A DNA stretch of 64,000 bases from Flammeovirgaceae bacterium UBA2366. GTDB lineage: Bacteria > Bacteroidota > Bacteroidia > Cytophagales > Cyclobacteriaceae. How positions within the stretch are numbered: position 1 is the first letter of the stretch; every line of letters starts with the position of its first letter. This document shows, piece after piece, positions 55,825 through 64,000 of this stretch. Below the pieces are notes generated by a model, which was not told the DNA's origin, searched no databases, and worked only from the letters and a program-made list of their open reading frames with translations. The DNA lies in contig DDTK01000011.1 of NCBI GenBank assembly GCA_002344065.1, positions 558,001 to 622,000 on the forward strand, read 5' to 3'. Made by a program: the position numbers and the translations under genes.

Positions 55825-58773
55825 ATGGAGAAGTTTTACAAACGTTCGATGGGGCTAACACTAGCCATGCTACTGGCCGCCACGATTGCTTATTCACAAA
55901 CCACCATTTCCGGAACCGTAAAAGACGCTGTCTCGGGTGATGGCCTGGCGGGGGTTAACATTGTGGTTAAAGGCAGAGTCGTGGGCACAATAACTAACAC
56001 AAGGGGTGAATTTAGTCTATCGGTAAACCAAGCACCACCATTAACCTTGGTTTTTTCATTTATTGGGTACTCCACTCAAGAAATTGAAATTGCCGATGCC
56101 AATACATCGGGACTTGATATATCACTTGTTGAAAGCACAATGCTTGGGCAAGAAGTTGTTGTCTCAGCCTCCCGTATGGAAGAAAGTATTCTTCAGTCTC
56201 CTGTAACAATTGAAAAGATGGATATACTAGGAGTCCAGAATACAGCATCTGATAATTACTATAAAGGCCTTATCAATATGAAGGGGCTTGATATGACAAC
56301 AAGTAGCATAAATTTTCAGATCATCAATGCACGAGGCTTCAATTCAACAGGAAACACTCGATTTGTTCAACTTACAGACGGTATGGATACGCAAGCTCCA
56401 GCATTAAATTTTCCCATAGGAAATTTGAATGGTCCTTCGGAACTTGATGTAGAAAGTGTTGAGTTTATTCCAGGAGCAGCCTCTGCTTTATATGGACCAA
56501 ATGCATTTAACGGAATTCTGTTAGTAAATAGCAAAAGTCCTTTTGAATATCAGGGACTAAGCGCATTCGCAAAGTATAGCATGAACCATATTGGCGGACC
56601 TTCAAGCTTAGGCAACGAGGGGATTTCTGACCCGATCGGACCGAGTAGTGCTCAGCCAATGTTTGAAGGAGCATTGCGATATGCTAAAGCCTTCAATAAC
56701 AAATTCGCATTTAAAATAGCGCTTTCATATAGTGAGGCAACGGATTGGTATGGTACAAATCTGCAAGACAAAACCCCGGAACGTCAGGGTGCTTTAAGTT
56801 TTAATCCAGGTGCAGATCGCGTACATGCTTTCGGTGATGAGGTTGCCAACAGCCTTGGTTTAGTTCGACTTTCCCTCGCCCCTGCTCTTGCTTCCACCCC
56901 CTTAGCCCCCTTTGTTCAGTGGCTACCTGATCAAACTGTTTCCAGAACACCCTATGAAGAGCGACATTTAGTTGACTATAATGCTAAAAATGTAAAGGCA
57001 AATATTGGTTTAAACTACCGCTTAACCGATAAGATTGAGCTTTCTTATTTATTGAACTATGGGGCAGGAACATCAGTTTACACCGGAGCACAACGTTACT
57101 CGTTAAAAGATTTCAATATTCAGCAGCATAAGTTGGAGCTTAAAGGAGCAAATTTCTTCCTACGAGGATATACCACAATTGAAGACTCAGGTGAATCGTA
57201 TATAGCAGATTTAACGGGTATTTTGATTAATGATTCCTGGAAGAATAATACTGCTTGGTTTACCGACTATTCCGTTGGATACCTGTCATACTTGGCTAAT
57301 TTAGCAGGTCAAGGTCAATACAATCCTGCCAATGCGCCAACCGTTGCGCAGCAGGAAGGAGCCCATAATTTTGCCCGTTCTCAAGCGGATGTGGGTAGAC
57401 TTTTACCTGGAACTCCCGAATTTGAAGCTGCTAAATCAACGGCCAGAAGTAAAACTATCCCAGCCGGCTCCCTCTTTAACGATAAAACCAGACTCTATCA
57501 TGCTGAAGGACAATACAACTTTGTAAACCAAATTGATTTTATGGAACTGGTTGCCGGTGCAAGCTATCGTTTGTATGATCTTCAATCAAACGGAACCATT
57601 TTTGCTGATACCGCAGGAAATGATATTACCATACAAGAGATTGGTGCTTATGTTCAAGCTGCAAAAAAAATCTTCAGCGATAAATTAAAAATCACAGGAT
57701 CTATTCGTTGGGACAAAAACGAGAATTTTGACGCTCAGGTCAACCCCAGGATTTCCGGTGTTTATTCTATAACACCCTCATCAAACTTTCGATTATCCTA
57801 CCAAACTGGTTTTAGGATGCCCACTACACAAAATCAACATATTGATTTAAATGCAGTGAGTGCTAGATTAATTGGTGGCCTTCCACAATATGCAGAAGCC
57901 CGAAATGTGCTCCAATATGCTTACGATTTGCGATCAGTGGTAGCCTATACTGCAGGAGTTGCAGCTGGTGCCGCAGCAGGAAACCCTACAGCCATTGGTG
58001 ATCCCAATAACCTTGCCCTATTGGTTCCGATTACATCAATTGAACCTGTAAAGCCCGAACAAGTTAAATCAATTGAAGTTGGATATAAGGGTTTGCTTGG
58101 TGAGAAACTTTTAATTGATCTGGTTTACTATCGAAACGAGTATAACGATTTTATTGCTTCACAATTTATTCGTAAAGCATCTGGCGTTATTGACATTGAG
58201 GGTATGCCTACTGATCCTACTTATAATTTTGATCCACGTACAGAACAAAATATCCGTAATGCCCAAACTTTGCTAACACCGATAACAACAATTGGTCAGG
58301 AGAATACCTTCTCCATACCTACAAATGTTGATCGCAAATTGACTGCACAGGGTTTTGCCATTGGTTTGGATTATAGTTTACCAAAAGGTTATAAAATTGG
58401 TGGTAACTACAATTGGAATAAGTTGAGTGACGCAGAGCAATTGGCAGCTGATGGCTTTTTGGCTGAATTCAATACTCCTGAACACAAATACAACATTACT
58501 TTCAGTAATAGGAAAGTTACAGACAGAATCGGCTTTAACATCGCCTATCGCTGGCAAGATGAATTCCTTTGGGAGTCATCTTTTGCTCAAGGCAAAGTAC
58601 CCGCAATTGGGACACTTGACGCCCAGGTTAGCTACCGCCTAAAGGATGTTAAATCATTAATTAAGATTGGTGGATCTAACCTTACCAATGAACGGTATGT
58701 TTTGAATTATGGTGGACCAACATTGGGTGCCATATATTACTTATCGGTTACTTTTGACCAACTTATGAAATAA
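55825..58773 (+). CDS. TonB-dependent receptor, SusC-like size
   Basis: 982 aa from ATG 55825 (MEKFYKRSMGLTLAMLLAAT, signal peptide ending at IAYSQ); the upstream in-frame extension lies in the promoter region. A carboxypeptidase-like regulatory domain is at 28-110 (TTISGTVKDAVSGDGLAGVN), followed by a plug (GRGFNSTGNTRF-like NARGFNSTGNTRFVQLTDGM, VEFIPGAASALYGPNAFNGI) and a long barrel ending at YYLSVTFDQLMK. The substrate is unknown. The following gene encodes an SGNH-hydrolase lipoprotein rather than a SusD, so the pair may import a lipid or ester-containing ligand. Confidence 0.92.
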   Translation: MEKFYKRSMGLTLAMLLAATIAYSQTTISGTVKDAVSGDGLAGVNIVVKGRVVGTITNTRGEFSLSVNQAPPLTLVFSFIGYSTQEIEIADANTSGLDISLVESTMLGQEVVVSASRMEESILQSPVTIEKMDILGVQNTASDNYYKGLINMKGLDMTTSSINFQIINARGFNSTGNTRFVQLTDGMDTQAPALNFPIGNLNGPSELDVESVEFIPGAASALYGPNAFNGILLVNSKSPFEYQGLSAFAKYSMNHIGGPSSLGNEGISDPIGPSSAQPMFEGALRYAKAFNNKFAFKIALSYSEATDWYGTNLQDKTPERQGALSFNPGADRVHAFGDEVANSLGLVRLSLAPALASTPLAPFVQWLPDQTVSRTPYEERHLVDYNAKNVKANIGLNYRLTDKIELSYLLNYGAGTSVYTGAQRYSLKDFNIQQHKLELKGANFFLRGYTTIEDSGESYIADLTGILINDSWKNNTAWFTDYSVGYLSYLANLAGQGQYNPANAPTVAQQEGAHNFARSQADVGRLLPGTPEFEAAKSTARSKTIPAGSLFNDKTRLYHAEGQYNFVNQIDFMELVAGASYRLYDLQSNGTIFADTAGNDITIQEIGAYVQAAKKIFSDKLKITGSIRWDKNENFDAQVNPRISGVYSITPSSNFRLSYQTGFRMPTTQNQHIDLNAVSARLIGGLPQYAEARNVLQYAYDLRSVVAYTAGVAAGAAAGNPTAIGDPNNLALLVPITSIEPVKPEQVKSIEVGYKGLLGEKLLIDLVYYRNEYNDFIASQFIRKASGVIDIEGMPTDPTYNFDPRTEQNIRNAQTLLTPITTIGQENTFSIPTNVDRKLTAQGFAIGLDYSLPKGYKIGGNYNWNKLSDAEQLAADGFLAEFNTPEHKYNITFSNRKVTDRIGFNIAYRWQDEFLWESSFAQGKVPAIGTLDAQVSYRLKDVKSLIKIGGSNLTNERYVLNYGGPTLGAIYYLSVTFDQLMK

Positions 58774-58791
58774 TTAAAATTGAAATTGGCT

Positions 58792-60324
58792 ATGAAAAAC
58801 AAAATTCTAATATCATCACTAATCGTATTGACCATTGGTGCTTGTACATACGATTTTCCTGTGCAGGAAGAACCCACGCTTGGAGAAGTTGATATGACCA
58901 AGATCGTTTCCGTTGGAAACTCACTTACAGCGGGTTACATGGATGGCGCATTATATACAGTTGGACAGAATAATTCATTCCCATCAATTCTTGCTAGGCA
59001 GGCTCAAATTCTTGGAGGTGGTACATTTGTACAGCCAAGTGTTAATTCTACAAACGGATGCTTCAATCCTGCTGGCGGCTGTACACAGGGAAGACTTGTG
59101 TTAAAGAATCCTGCATCACCAGCCCCAACTCCAACGACTGGAGATGGTGGAGCAGCATTTGCACCATATCCTGGAAGTAAAACTGAATTAAATAATTGGG
59201 GCGTTCCTGGTGTTACACTTTTAACAGCACAAATTGCAGCATTAGGTGGTCCTGCGGCTGCAAACCCGGCATACAGTCCATATTATGCTCGGATTGCCTC
59301 TAACCCAAGCACCGATGGCGCAACAGGGTCAACATTGATTGGTGATGCAGCTGCTTCTTTGGCAAATGGAGGCACCTTTTTCACCTTCTGGTTAGGAAAT
59401 AATGATGTCTTAGGCTACGCTACAGGAGGCGCCTCAAACCCAGCGATACTTACAAGTCAGGGTGATTTCCAAACCAGATTTAATTCTGCGCTTACTGCTA
59501 TGTTGAATGCTAATGCGAATGCCAAAGGTGCAGTGGCAAACATTCCGAATGTTACCAGCATACCTTTCTTCAGCACAGTTCCTGTTAATCCAGTTAACCT
59601 ACCATCAGCAAACGCTGATGCTCTCAATACGGGATTTGCCGGATATAATGCAACGCTTGATGCCCTAAAAGGAGCACCATTCAATCTTCCCGCTGCTGAG
59701 ATGGATGGTCGTAAAATAACATTTACTGCTGGACCTGGTAATCGAGTTGTGTTAAACGATGAAACAGCCCGTGACCTTGGACCTTTTTGGGATCAACTTC
59801 AAGGAGCTGGAGCAATTACCGCAGGACAGCGGGCGCAATTAGAACCTTATCGCTTAGCTCGTCAAGCAGTTGTTGGACAGGATCTTGTTGTTTTACCCGC
59901 AGCTTCGTTTATAGGAACATTGGTTGGTGGAAATCCGCAATTAATAAATGGTCTTACTGTTCCCTTGGCTGACAGCTGGGTATTGATACCAAGTGAACAA
60001 ACAGAAATCCAAAACTCAATTACCGGATTTAATCAAACCATTTCAGCTTCTGTTAGTGCACAGTCTGCAAGATTAGTTCTGGTTGATGTAAACGCAGCTC
60101 TTATTGCTGTTAAATCAGGTACTGTGCGAATTAAAGGATCTGCATTTACTGCTTCAATAACCCCCCCTTTTGGGGCATTCTCCTTAGATGGTGTTCATCC
60201 AAATCCGCGTGGCTCAGGTTATATAGCAAATCTTTTTATTGATGCAATAAATAAAAAATGGGGAGCAAAGATACCTGAATGTAATCCAAATGACTTTATA
60301 GGAAATGCCCTGCCCACACCATAA
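58792..60324 (+). CDS. SGNH/GDSL-hydrolase lipoprotein
   Basis: 510 aa from ATG 58792. Lipoprotein signal MKNKILISSLIVLTIGAC with lipidated C18. Block I is VSVGNSLTAGYMDG with the nucleophile S44; block III is FTFWLGNNDVLG; block V is FSLDGVHPNPRGSGY (Asp-x-x-His). An insertion with Gly/Ala/Pro-rich loops makes it longer than usual SGNH enzymes. It probably deacylates or de-esterifies a surface substrate for the upstream receptor, 18 bases away. Ends at a terminator. Confidence 0.9.
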   Translation: MKNKILISSLIVLTIGACTYDFPVQEEPTLGEVDMTKIVSVGNSLTAGYMDGALYTVGQNNSFPSILARQAQILGGGTFVQPSVNSTNGCFNPAGGCTQGRLVLKNPASPAPTPTTGDGGAAFAPYPGSKTELNNWGVPGVTLLTAQIAALGGPAAANPAYSPYYARIASNPSTDGATGSTLIGDAAASLANGGTFFTFWLGNNDVLGYATGGASNPAILTSQGDFQTRFNSALTAMLNANANAKGAVANIPNVTSIPFFSTVPVNPVNLPSANADALNTGFAGYNATLDALKGAPFNLPAAEMDGRKITFTAGPGNRVVLNDETARDLGPFWDQLQGAGAITAGQRAQLEPYRLARQAVVGQDLVVLPAASFIGTLVGGNPQLINGLTVPLADSWVLIPSEQTEIQNSITGFNQTISASVSAQSARLVLVDVNAALIAVKSGTVRIKGSAFTASITPPFGAFSLDGVHPNPRGSGYIANLFIDAINKKWGAKIPECNPNDFIGNALPTP

Positions 60325-60344
60325 TTGAAGAAATACTTTTGATC

Positions 60345-60375
60345 AAAAAGGCTGCAATTTTTTGCAGCCTTTTTT
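60345..60375 (+). terminator. Terminator of the TonB/SGNH unit
   Basis: AAAAAGGCTGCA (60345-60356) pairs with TGCAGCCTTTTT (60363-60374), followed by T. The rest of the gap to 60512 shows nothing clear. Confidence 0.9.
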
Positions 60376-60511
60376 ATTCTCCACCACTCAAAACAGGATT
60401 ATACATTCCCATTTTAAGATTTTCTATACCATTAAGCGGATCAAAATCCATCCAATCCACCATTTTAGGCATGGCTTATCTTTTGCGTTGCAAGGGCTAT
60501 AGCCATCCACT

Positions 60512-60784
60512 ATGTTCACTAAATTCTTTTTTAAACGTTTTTCATCCAGGCAGCAAATTGCCTACCTGCGTAAAAAGGGTACCCTTATCGGAAACCAGGT
60601 GCGTAACTCCTGTTACTTCTCCCTTTATCTTATTCAAGGGTTCTTTGTAGAGGTAATGTTTCAATCGGATGATCCTAATGAAAGCCCGGTTAAGGTGTCT
60701 ATTTTCCCAAACCTTGAAAGTCTCAATAACTACCTGAATCAGGAGGCGTTAAGTGGATGGAAAAAAACCACTTCGATCCTATAG
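60512..60784 (+). CDS. Small hypothetical protein
   Basis: 90 aa, no signal peptide. Basic N-terminus (FFFKRFSSRQQIAYLRKKGT), then beta-rich GNQVRNSCYFSLYLIQGFFV and a KVSIFPNLESLNNYLNQEAL helix. I do not recognise a named family. It converges with the YdcF gene, the two stops overlapping in the palindrome CTATAG (60779-60784). Confidence 0.68.
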   Translation: MFTKFFFKRFSSRQQIAYLRKKGTLIGNQVRNSCYFSLYLIQGFFVEVMFQSDDPNESPVKVSIFPNLESLNNYLNQEALSGWKKTTSIL

Positions 60785-61540
60785 ATAACCTGCAATTTTA
60801 TAGGCCACGATACCTACCCATTCCTTAATCAGGCGTTGCCAACTCTGCATGGCATCAATTTTTGGTATAAACAAAGTATCGGGTGTAAAAACTCTTGGAT
60901 GGGTATAAAAATCGGTACTGAACGCATCAACCTGCAGTTCAGCTTTAGCAAAACAAGCCTTTGACCTGCGCATATGGTATGCCGATGTAATGAGTAATAA
61001 CTTACCCTGCTCCTGTCCTATCATTTGTTTAACCTTCACAGCAGATTCAAATGTGTTTCGTGATTCATTTTCAATAATCATATCCGTTGAATCCACACCC
61101 ATAAGCTTCAGCGCTTTAAAAATATCATCAGCTTCCCTCCTGCCTGTTGTTACTAAACGGGCGCTACCCCCGGTAATGAGCACGCTGCTAATAATACCTC
61201 GTTTATACAACTCAACTGTATGCACCACCCGATCAGCACCACGGTGAAAATACACGCGGTCATCGGGTTGTGTATCGGTACTCGTTACACCCGTAAGCAA
61301 AATGCCGTAAGCATAGGTTTTATCAATTTCATGAAAAGGAGTGGCCGGCACTTCCCACACATGCATAACCTCATTCGCAATAAATTCATTGGAGAAAAAA
61401 AGCAGCATGGTGAGGGCGGTCCAGAAGAACCTCTTCCTCCATCGTTTCTTCTTGCTAAACGCTGCCAAAAAAAATAAAAGACACACCCAAACCAGGGGTG
61501 AAGCCAGGTAACCCAGTATTTTCGAAAGTGTAAAAAACAT
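60779..61540 (-). CDS. YdcF/DUF218 family membrane protein
   Basis: 253 aa. Two N-terminal membrane helices (LGYLASPLVWVCLLFFLAAF, FFWTALTMLLFFSNEFIANE) followed by the DUF218 Rossmann domain: AYGILLTGVTSTD, VVHTVELYKRGIISSVLITG, IIENESRNTFESAVKVKQ and LLITSAYHMRRSKACFAKA. Relatives (SanA, YdcF) act in envelope integrity or bind nucleotides. A perfect 16-bp palindrome lies eight bases upstream of its ATG. Confidence 0.9.
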   Translation of the reverse strand: MFFTLSKILGYLASPLVWVCLLFFLAAFSKKKRWRKRFFWTALTMLLFFSNEFIANEVMHVWEVPATPFHEIDKTYAYGILLTGVTSTDTQPDDRVYFHRGADRVVHTVELYKRGIISSVLITGGSARLVTTGRREADDIFKALKLMGVDSTDMIIENESRNTFESAVKVKQMIGQEQGKLLLITSAYHMRRSKACFAKAELQVDAFSTDFYTHPRVFTPDTLFIPKIDAMQSWQRLIKEWVGIVAYKIAGYL

Positions 61541-61542
61541 GC

Positions 61543-61596
61543 TTAAAATATCCTGATCAGGATAAGTAGCAACAGAATAAGCAGGAGGACAATCAT
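61543..61596 (-). CDS. Possible 17-aa hydrophobic peptide
   Basis: A minus-strand frame from ATG 61596 to stop 61543 encodes MIVLLLILLLLILIRIF, a single short membrane helix. It lies between the ABC transporter (stop 61647) and the ydcF start (61540), three bases before the latter ATG. It could be a membrane micropeptide or merely the leader of ydcF. Nothing else supports it. Confidence 0.25.
   Translation of the reverse strand: MIVLLLILLLLILIRIF
61549..61564. promoter_or_regulatory. Perfect 16-bp palindrome before ydcF
   Basis: TATCCTGATCAGGATA is fully self-complementary and ends eight bases upstream of the ydcF start. Suited to a homodimeric regulator, but only one copy is seen. Confidence 0.4.
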
Positions 61597-61646
61597 AGAC
61601 TTAAAACTTGCCCCAAAGGTATGGAATTTGATTAAAATTCAAACCC

Positions 61647-64000
61647 TTACATTCTACGATTCAACGGATTGGACAGGTTACCAATACCATCAATTACCCT
61701 CCTAAGCAGGTCGAAATAGAGGGTAAGCATAAGCACAAACGACATCGACCAGATAACCCCCATGTTAAAAAACAGGGTATCGATATTTCGATTTAGAAAA
61801 TGCTTTTTAGGCATGTAGAACTGAGCATCAAAATCAATAAAGTGATCAGGATCTGGATCTTTATAAATAGGAAATATCTTTTGAATTAGTTTACCATCCT
61901 TCTCTATAATACGGTGTGTTTCAGTGAGATTCTTTACAAAATCAGCAATGGCCTCGTTGCGGTAACCATCACGTAAGGCAGCATAACTTTTCTCCTTTTC
62001 AGGGGTGTCAGTCATCAGGCTAATCTTTTTCTCCTTTTCACCATCCGCCTTATTGTAACGGTTAATGTACAGTCGCCTGATGTTACCTAAAAAACCTATG
62101 GCTTCACTGTATGTAGTTGAATCGAAACGGTTAACGGCAATGTTATCAATCCATTTGTAGTGATCGCGGTCTACCAATTCAGCTTCCCTCCTGATTTCAT
62201 TTCTTAATAAATCAAGGTCATTGATAAGCTTGCGTTTAAGTTCATTATCCTGCGTATTCAGGTTATTAAGGCAAAACTGGAGCTTCGTTTCCAACTCGGG
62301 GATGTAGTATATTTTTTTATAATCAGCATCAGCCATTACCTTATCTAAATAATAAAATTCCTGTTCATACCGATTGTCTTTAAACTGGGTTACCATACCG
62401 GCTTCAAACGCCCACCGTGAAGCCATAATATCACCTACAAAAGGAACTGTGGCCGTGTTACCGATAACAGGGTTAAGCTTGTCAAACTTTACGACTACCC
62501 CACTTAAAATAAGTTGGGGGATAATCAGCAATGGAATTAAAATATAAATCGTGACTGCTGAATTAAAACCAGAAGAAATATTCAAACCCAAAACATTGGC
62601 AAAACAGGAAACCGTAAACAAGATCAACCAATGTTCCAGTAACATGCCACGAATTTCAAGAATATAATTACCAACAATAACAAACGAGAGCGTTTGAATG
62701 GCAGAGAGTAAAAATAAAATTCCAATTTTGGACATCAGGTAGCTACTCCTGCTCAAATGCAGGAATGCTTCACGCTTCAATATTTTTCTGTCGCGAATAA
62801 TCTCTTCTGCACTAACGGTAAGCCCCATAAACAAAGCCACGATTACACTCATAAAGAGATATGCCGGCAAATTCAAATTTTTGGCAAATACGTATCCTGA
62901 AAGTAGCTTATCATCAACATTGTAAAAACGAACAATAAAGGCCAAAATAAAAGCCAGAAGGGGCGCCTCCAACAGGTTAATAATCATGTACTGCCGGTTG
63001 TGGATTTTCGCCTGCACATCGCGCAGCGAAAACAATTTAGTCTGCTTAAGACGTCCGGGAATACGCAGGGTGGATTTTACCGGCTTGGTAGAAACGGACG
63101 CCAGTGCATGACCTCCGATTTTTTTATACAGTTGATAGAGTTTAAACCATTGCTCGGGTAGCATTTTCCGCTCATTGGTAAACTGACCGTATTCATTTAT
63201 TACTTTAGTTTCAATGATATTGAAAATCTGTTCGGGATTGACATTTCCACATTCGTAACATTCGCCCATCTCGCTATTGATCATGTCAATAGCGCGTTTA
63301 AAATATACAATGGCGTCCACGGGATTACCATAATAAATCTGGTACCCACCGGTATCCAAAATCAACAACCGATCAAATTTTTTAAAAATATCCGATGAAG
63401 GCTGGTGTATCACAGCAAAAACCAATTTGCCTTTCAAAGCAAGTTCCTTCAACAGATCAATAATATTTTCTGAATCGCGCGATGACAAGCCGCTGGTAGG
63501 CTCATCGCAAAACAAAATGGCCGGCTCACGCAACAATTCAAGGCCTATATTAAGTCGCTTGCGCTGCCCCCCACTTATAGTCTTTTGTAAGGGCGATCCA
63601 ACTTTCAAATCCTTTCGTTCAGCCAGACCTAAATCTTCCAATGTTTTCATAACGAGGCTGTCTATAGACGCCTCATCCAAATCATTAAAACACAATTTTG
63701 CCGCATAGTAAAGATTCTGATAAACAGTTAAATCCTCAATAAGCAGATCATCTTGAGGCACAAAACCAATAACACCTTCAATTTTTTCGGGTTCCTTATG
63801 AATGTCAATGCCATTGACAAGCACTTTACCCCGTGTTGGTTTTTCCGAACCATTAAGTACATGGAGTAACGTTGACTTACCTGAGCCACTGGCTCCCATT
63901 AAGGCAACCAGGTTACCCGATTCTTCTGCCAGGTTAACTTCCTGCAATCCAATACCACCATTCTTAAATTTGAAATGGATATCCTTTCCCTCAAATGAAA
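61647..64000 (-). CDS. ABCG-type ABC transporter, ATPase fused to permease, N-terminus beyond the right edge
   Basis: The open frame continues past the right end: upstream of the apparent TTG start at 63947 the codons read SFEGKDIHFKFKNGGIGLQE, clearly part of the ATPase domain. ATP-binding motifs: Walker A LMGASGSGKSTLLHVLNG, Q-loop GFVPQDDLL, signature TISGGQRKRLNIG, Walker B ILFCDEPTSGLSS and the H-loop VIHQPSS. A long soluble linker follows, then an ABC-2 permease with about six helices (APLLAFILAFIVRF, AYLFMSVIVALFMGLTV, IGILFLLSAIQTLSFVIVG, LILFTVSCFANVLGLNI, IYILIPLLIIPQLILSGVVV, final IWSMSFVLMLTLYFDLL). A big extracytoplasmic loop lies before the last helix. This is the ABCG/white-like half-transporter order; substrate unknown. 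Confidence 0.9.
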   Translation of the reverse strand, partial: SFEGKDIHFKFKNGGIGLQEVNLAEESGNLVALMGASGSGKSTLLHVLNGSEKPTRGKVLVNGIDIHKEPEKIEGVIGFVPQDDLLIEDLTVYQNLYYAAKLCFNDLDEASIDSLVMKTLEDLGLAERKDLKVGSPLQKTISGGQRKRLNIGLELLREPAILFCDEPTSGLSSRDSENIIDLLKELALKGKLVFAVIHQPSSDIFKKFDRLLILDTGGYQIYYGNPVDAIVYFKRAIDMINSEMGECYECGNVNPEQIFNIIETKVINEYGQFTNERKMLPEQWFKLYQLYKKIGGHALASVSTKPVKSTLRIPGRLKQTKLFSLRDVQAKIHNRQYMIINLLEAPLLAFILAFIVRFYNVDDKLLSGYVFAKNLNLPAYLFMSVIVALFMGLTVSAEEIIRDRKILKREAFLHLSRSSYLMSKIGILFLLSAIQTLSFVIVGNYILEIRGMLLEHWLILFTVSCFANVLGLNISSGFNSAVTIYILIPLLIIPQLILSGVVVKFDKLNPVIGNTATVPFVGDIMASRWAFEAGMVTQFKDNRYEQEFYYLDKVMADADYKKIYYIPELETKLQFCLNNLNTQDNELKRKLINDLDLLRNEIRREAELVDRDHYKWIDNIAVNRFDSTTYSEAIGFLGNIRRLYINRYNKADGEKEKKISLMTDTPEKEKSYAALRDGYRNEAIADFVKNLTETHRIIEKDGKLIQKIFPIYKDPDPDHFIDFDAQFYMPKKHFLNRNIDTLFFNMGVIWSMSFVLMLTLYFDLLRRVIDGIGNLSNPLNRRM

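Noticed and set aside
60339..60650. 103-aa plus-strand frame before the YdcF gene
   Set aside because: It begins inside the terminator and overlaps the better-supported 60512-60784 gene in another frame.

Overview
The window looks like a chromosomal segment of a gliding-lineage Bacteroidota, most likely of the Cytophagales type. Evidence: several TTTG / TAnnTTTG promoters (the Bacteroidota sigma-A signature), a gldC gene, TonB-dependent receptors with N-terminal carboxypeptidase-like domains, many lipoproteins and secreted proteins of Bacteroidota families (DUF1080, head-GIN, 2TM, HYC_CC_PP), and predicted starts that mostly lack a strong Shine-Dalgarno. No tRNA, rRNA, CRISPR array, phage or IS transposase is visible. 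Gene density is high and no gap without a gene exceeds 300 bases.

Layout. 1-3375: an edge-truncated unknown gene, a DUF1080 lipoprotein, a 32-aa basic peptide, a TPR lipoprotein and a DUF3592 membrane protein. 3357-11146: a complete histidine operon (hisG-D-C-B-[four-helix-bundle gene]-H-A-F-IE), preceded by a leader peptide with five consecutive His codons, an antiterminator and a terminator, i.e. classical attenuation. 11354-20727: an iodotyrosine-deiodinase-like flavoprotein, a disulfide-less lipoamide-dehydrogenase homologue, a histidine kinase with an extra C-terminal domain, CtlX, a PAP2 phosphatase, a head-GIN protein, riboflavin synthase and an M20 amidohydrolase. 20845-24986: a membrane protein plus winged-helix regulator and a following hydrolase operon, with the same 15-bp palindrome in front of both units. 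25062-36175: cysS, yidD, a GMC oxidoreductase / subunit 3 pair, a DUF3857 protein lacking its transglutaminase domain, ACMSD, trhO, mog and an M23 peptidase. 36298-40507: a terminator-bounded unit of lipoprotein, outer-membrane protein and secreted TPR-CHAT protease. 40550-43680: a metal-linked TonB receptor, an HMA protein and a HYC_CC_PP protein. 43787-53419: pcm, a thioesterase, a K+-dependent membrane pyrophosphatase, a sigma factor and its probable partner, ftsX, uppP, truB and ribF. 53464-64000: scoA/scoB, gldC, a large TonB receptor with an SGNH lipoprotein, a YdcF protein and an edge-truncated ABCG-type transporter.

The most unusual pattern is a family of intergenic palindromic elements. 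Three encode a 23S-IVS/bAvd-like four-helix-bundle protein. Each lies between two genes of one functional operon (hisB/hisH, GMC oxidoreductase/subunit 3, scoA/scoB), in the host orientation, and fills the gap from the upstream stop codon almost to the next start codon. Their flanking arms are inverted and built from short repeated words, but the word differs at each locus. Further gaps (24023-24090, 26562-26639, 55249-55328) hold arms of the same design without a gene; the last shares its word with the sco element about 700 bp upstream. The third protein copy is frameshifted.
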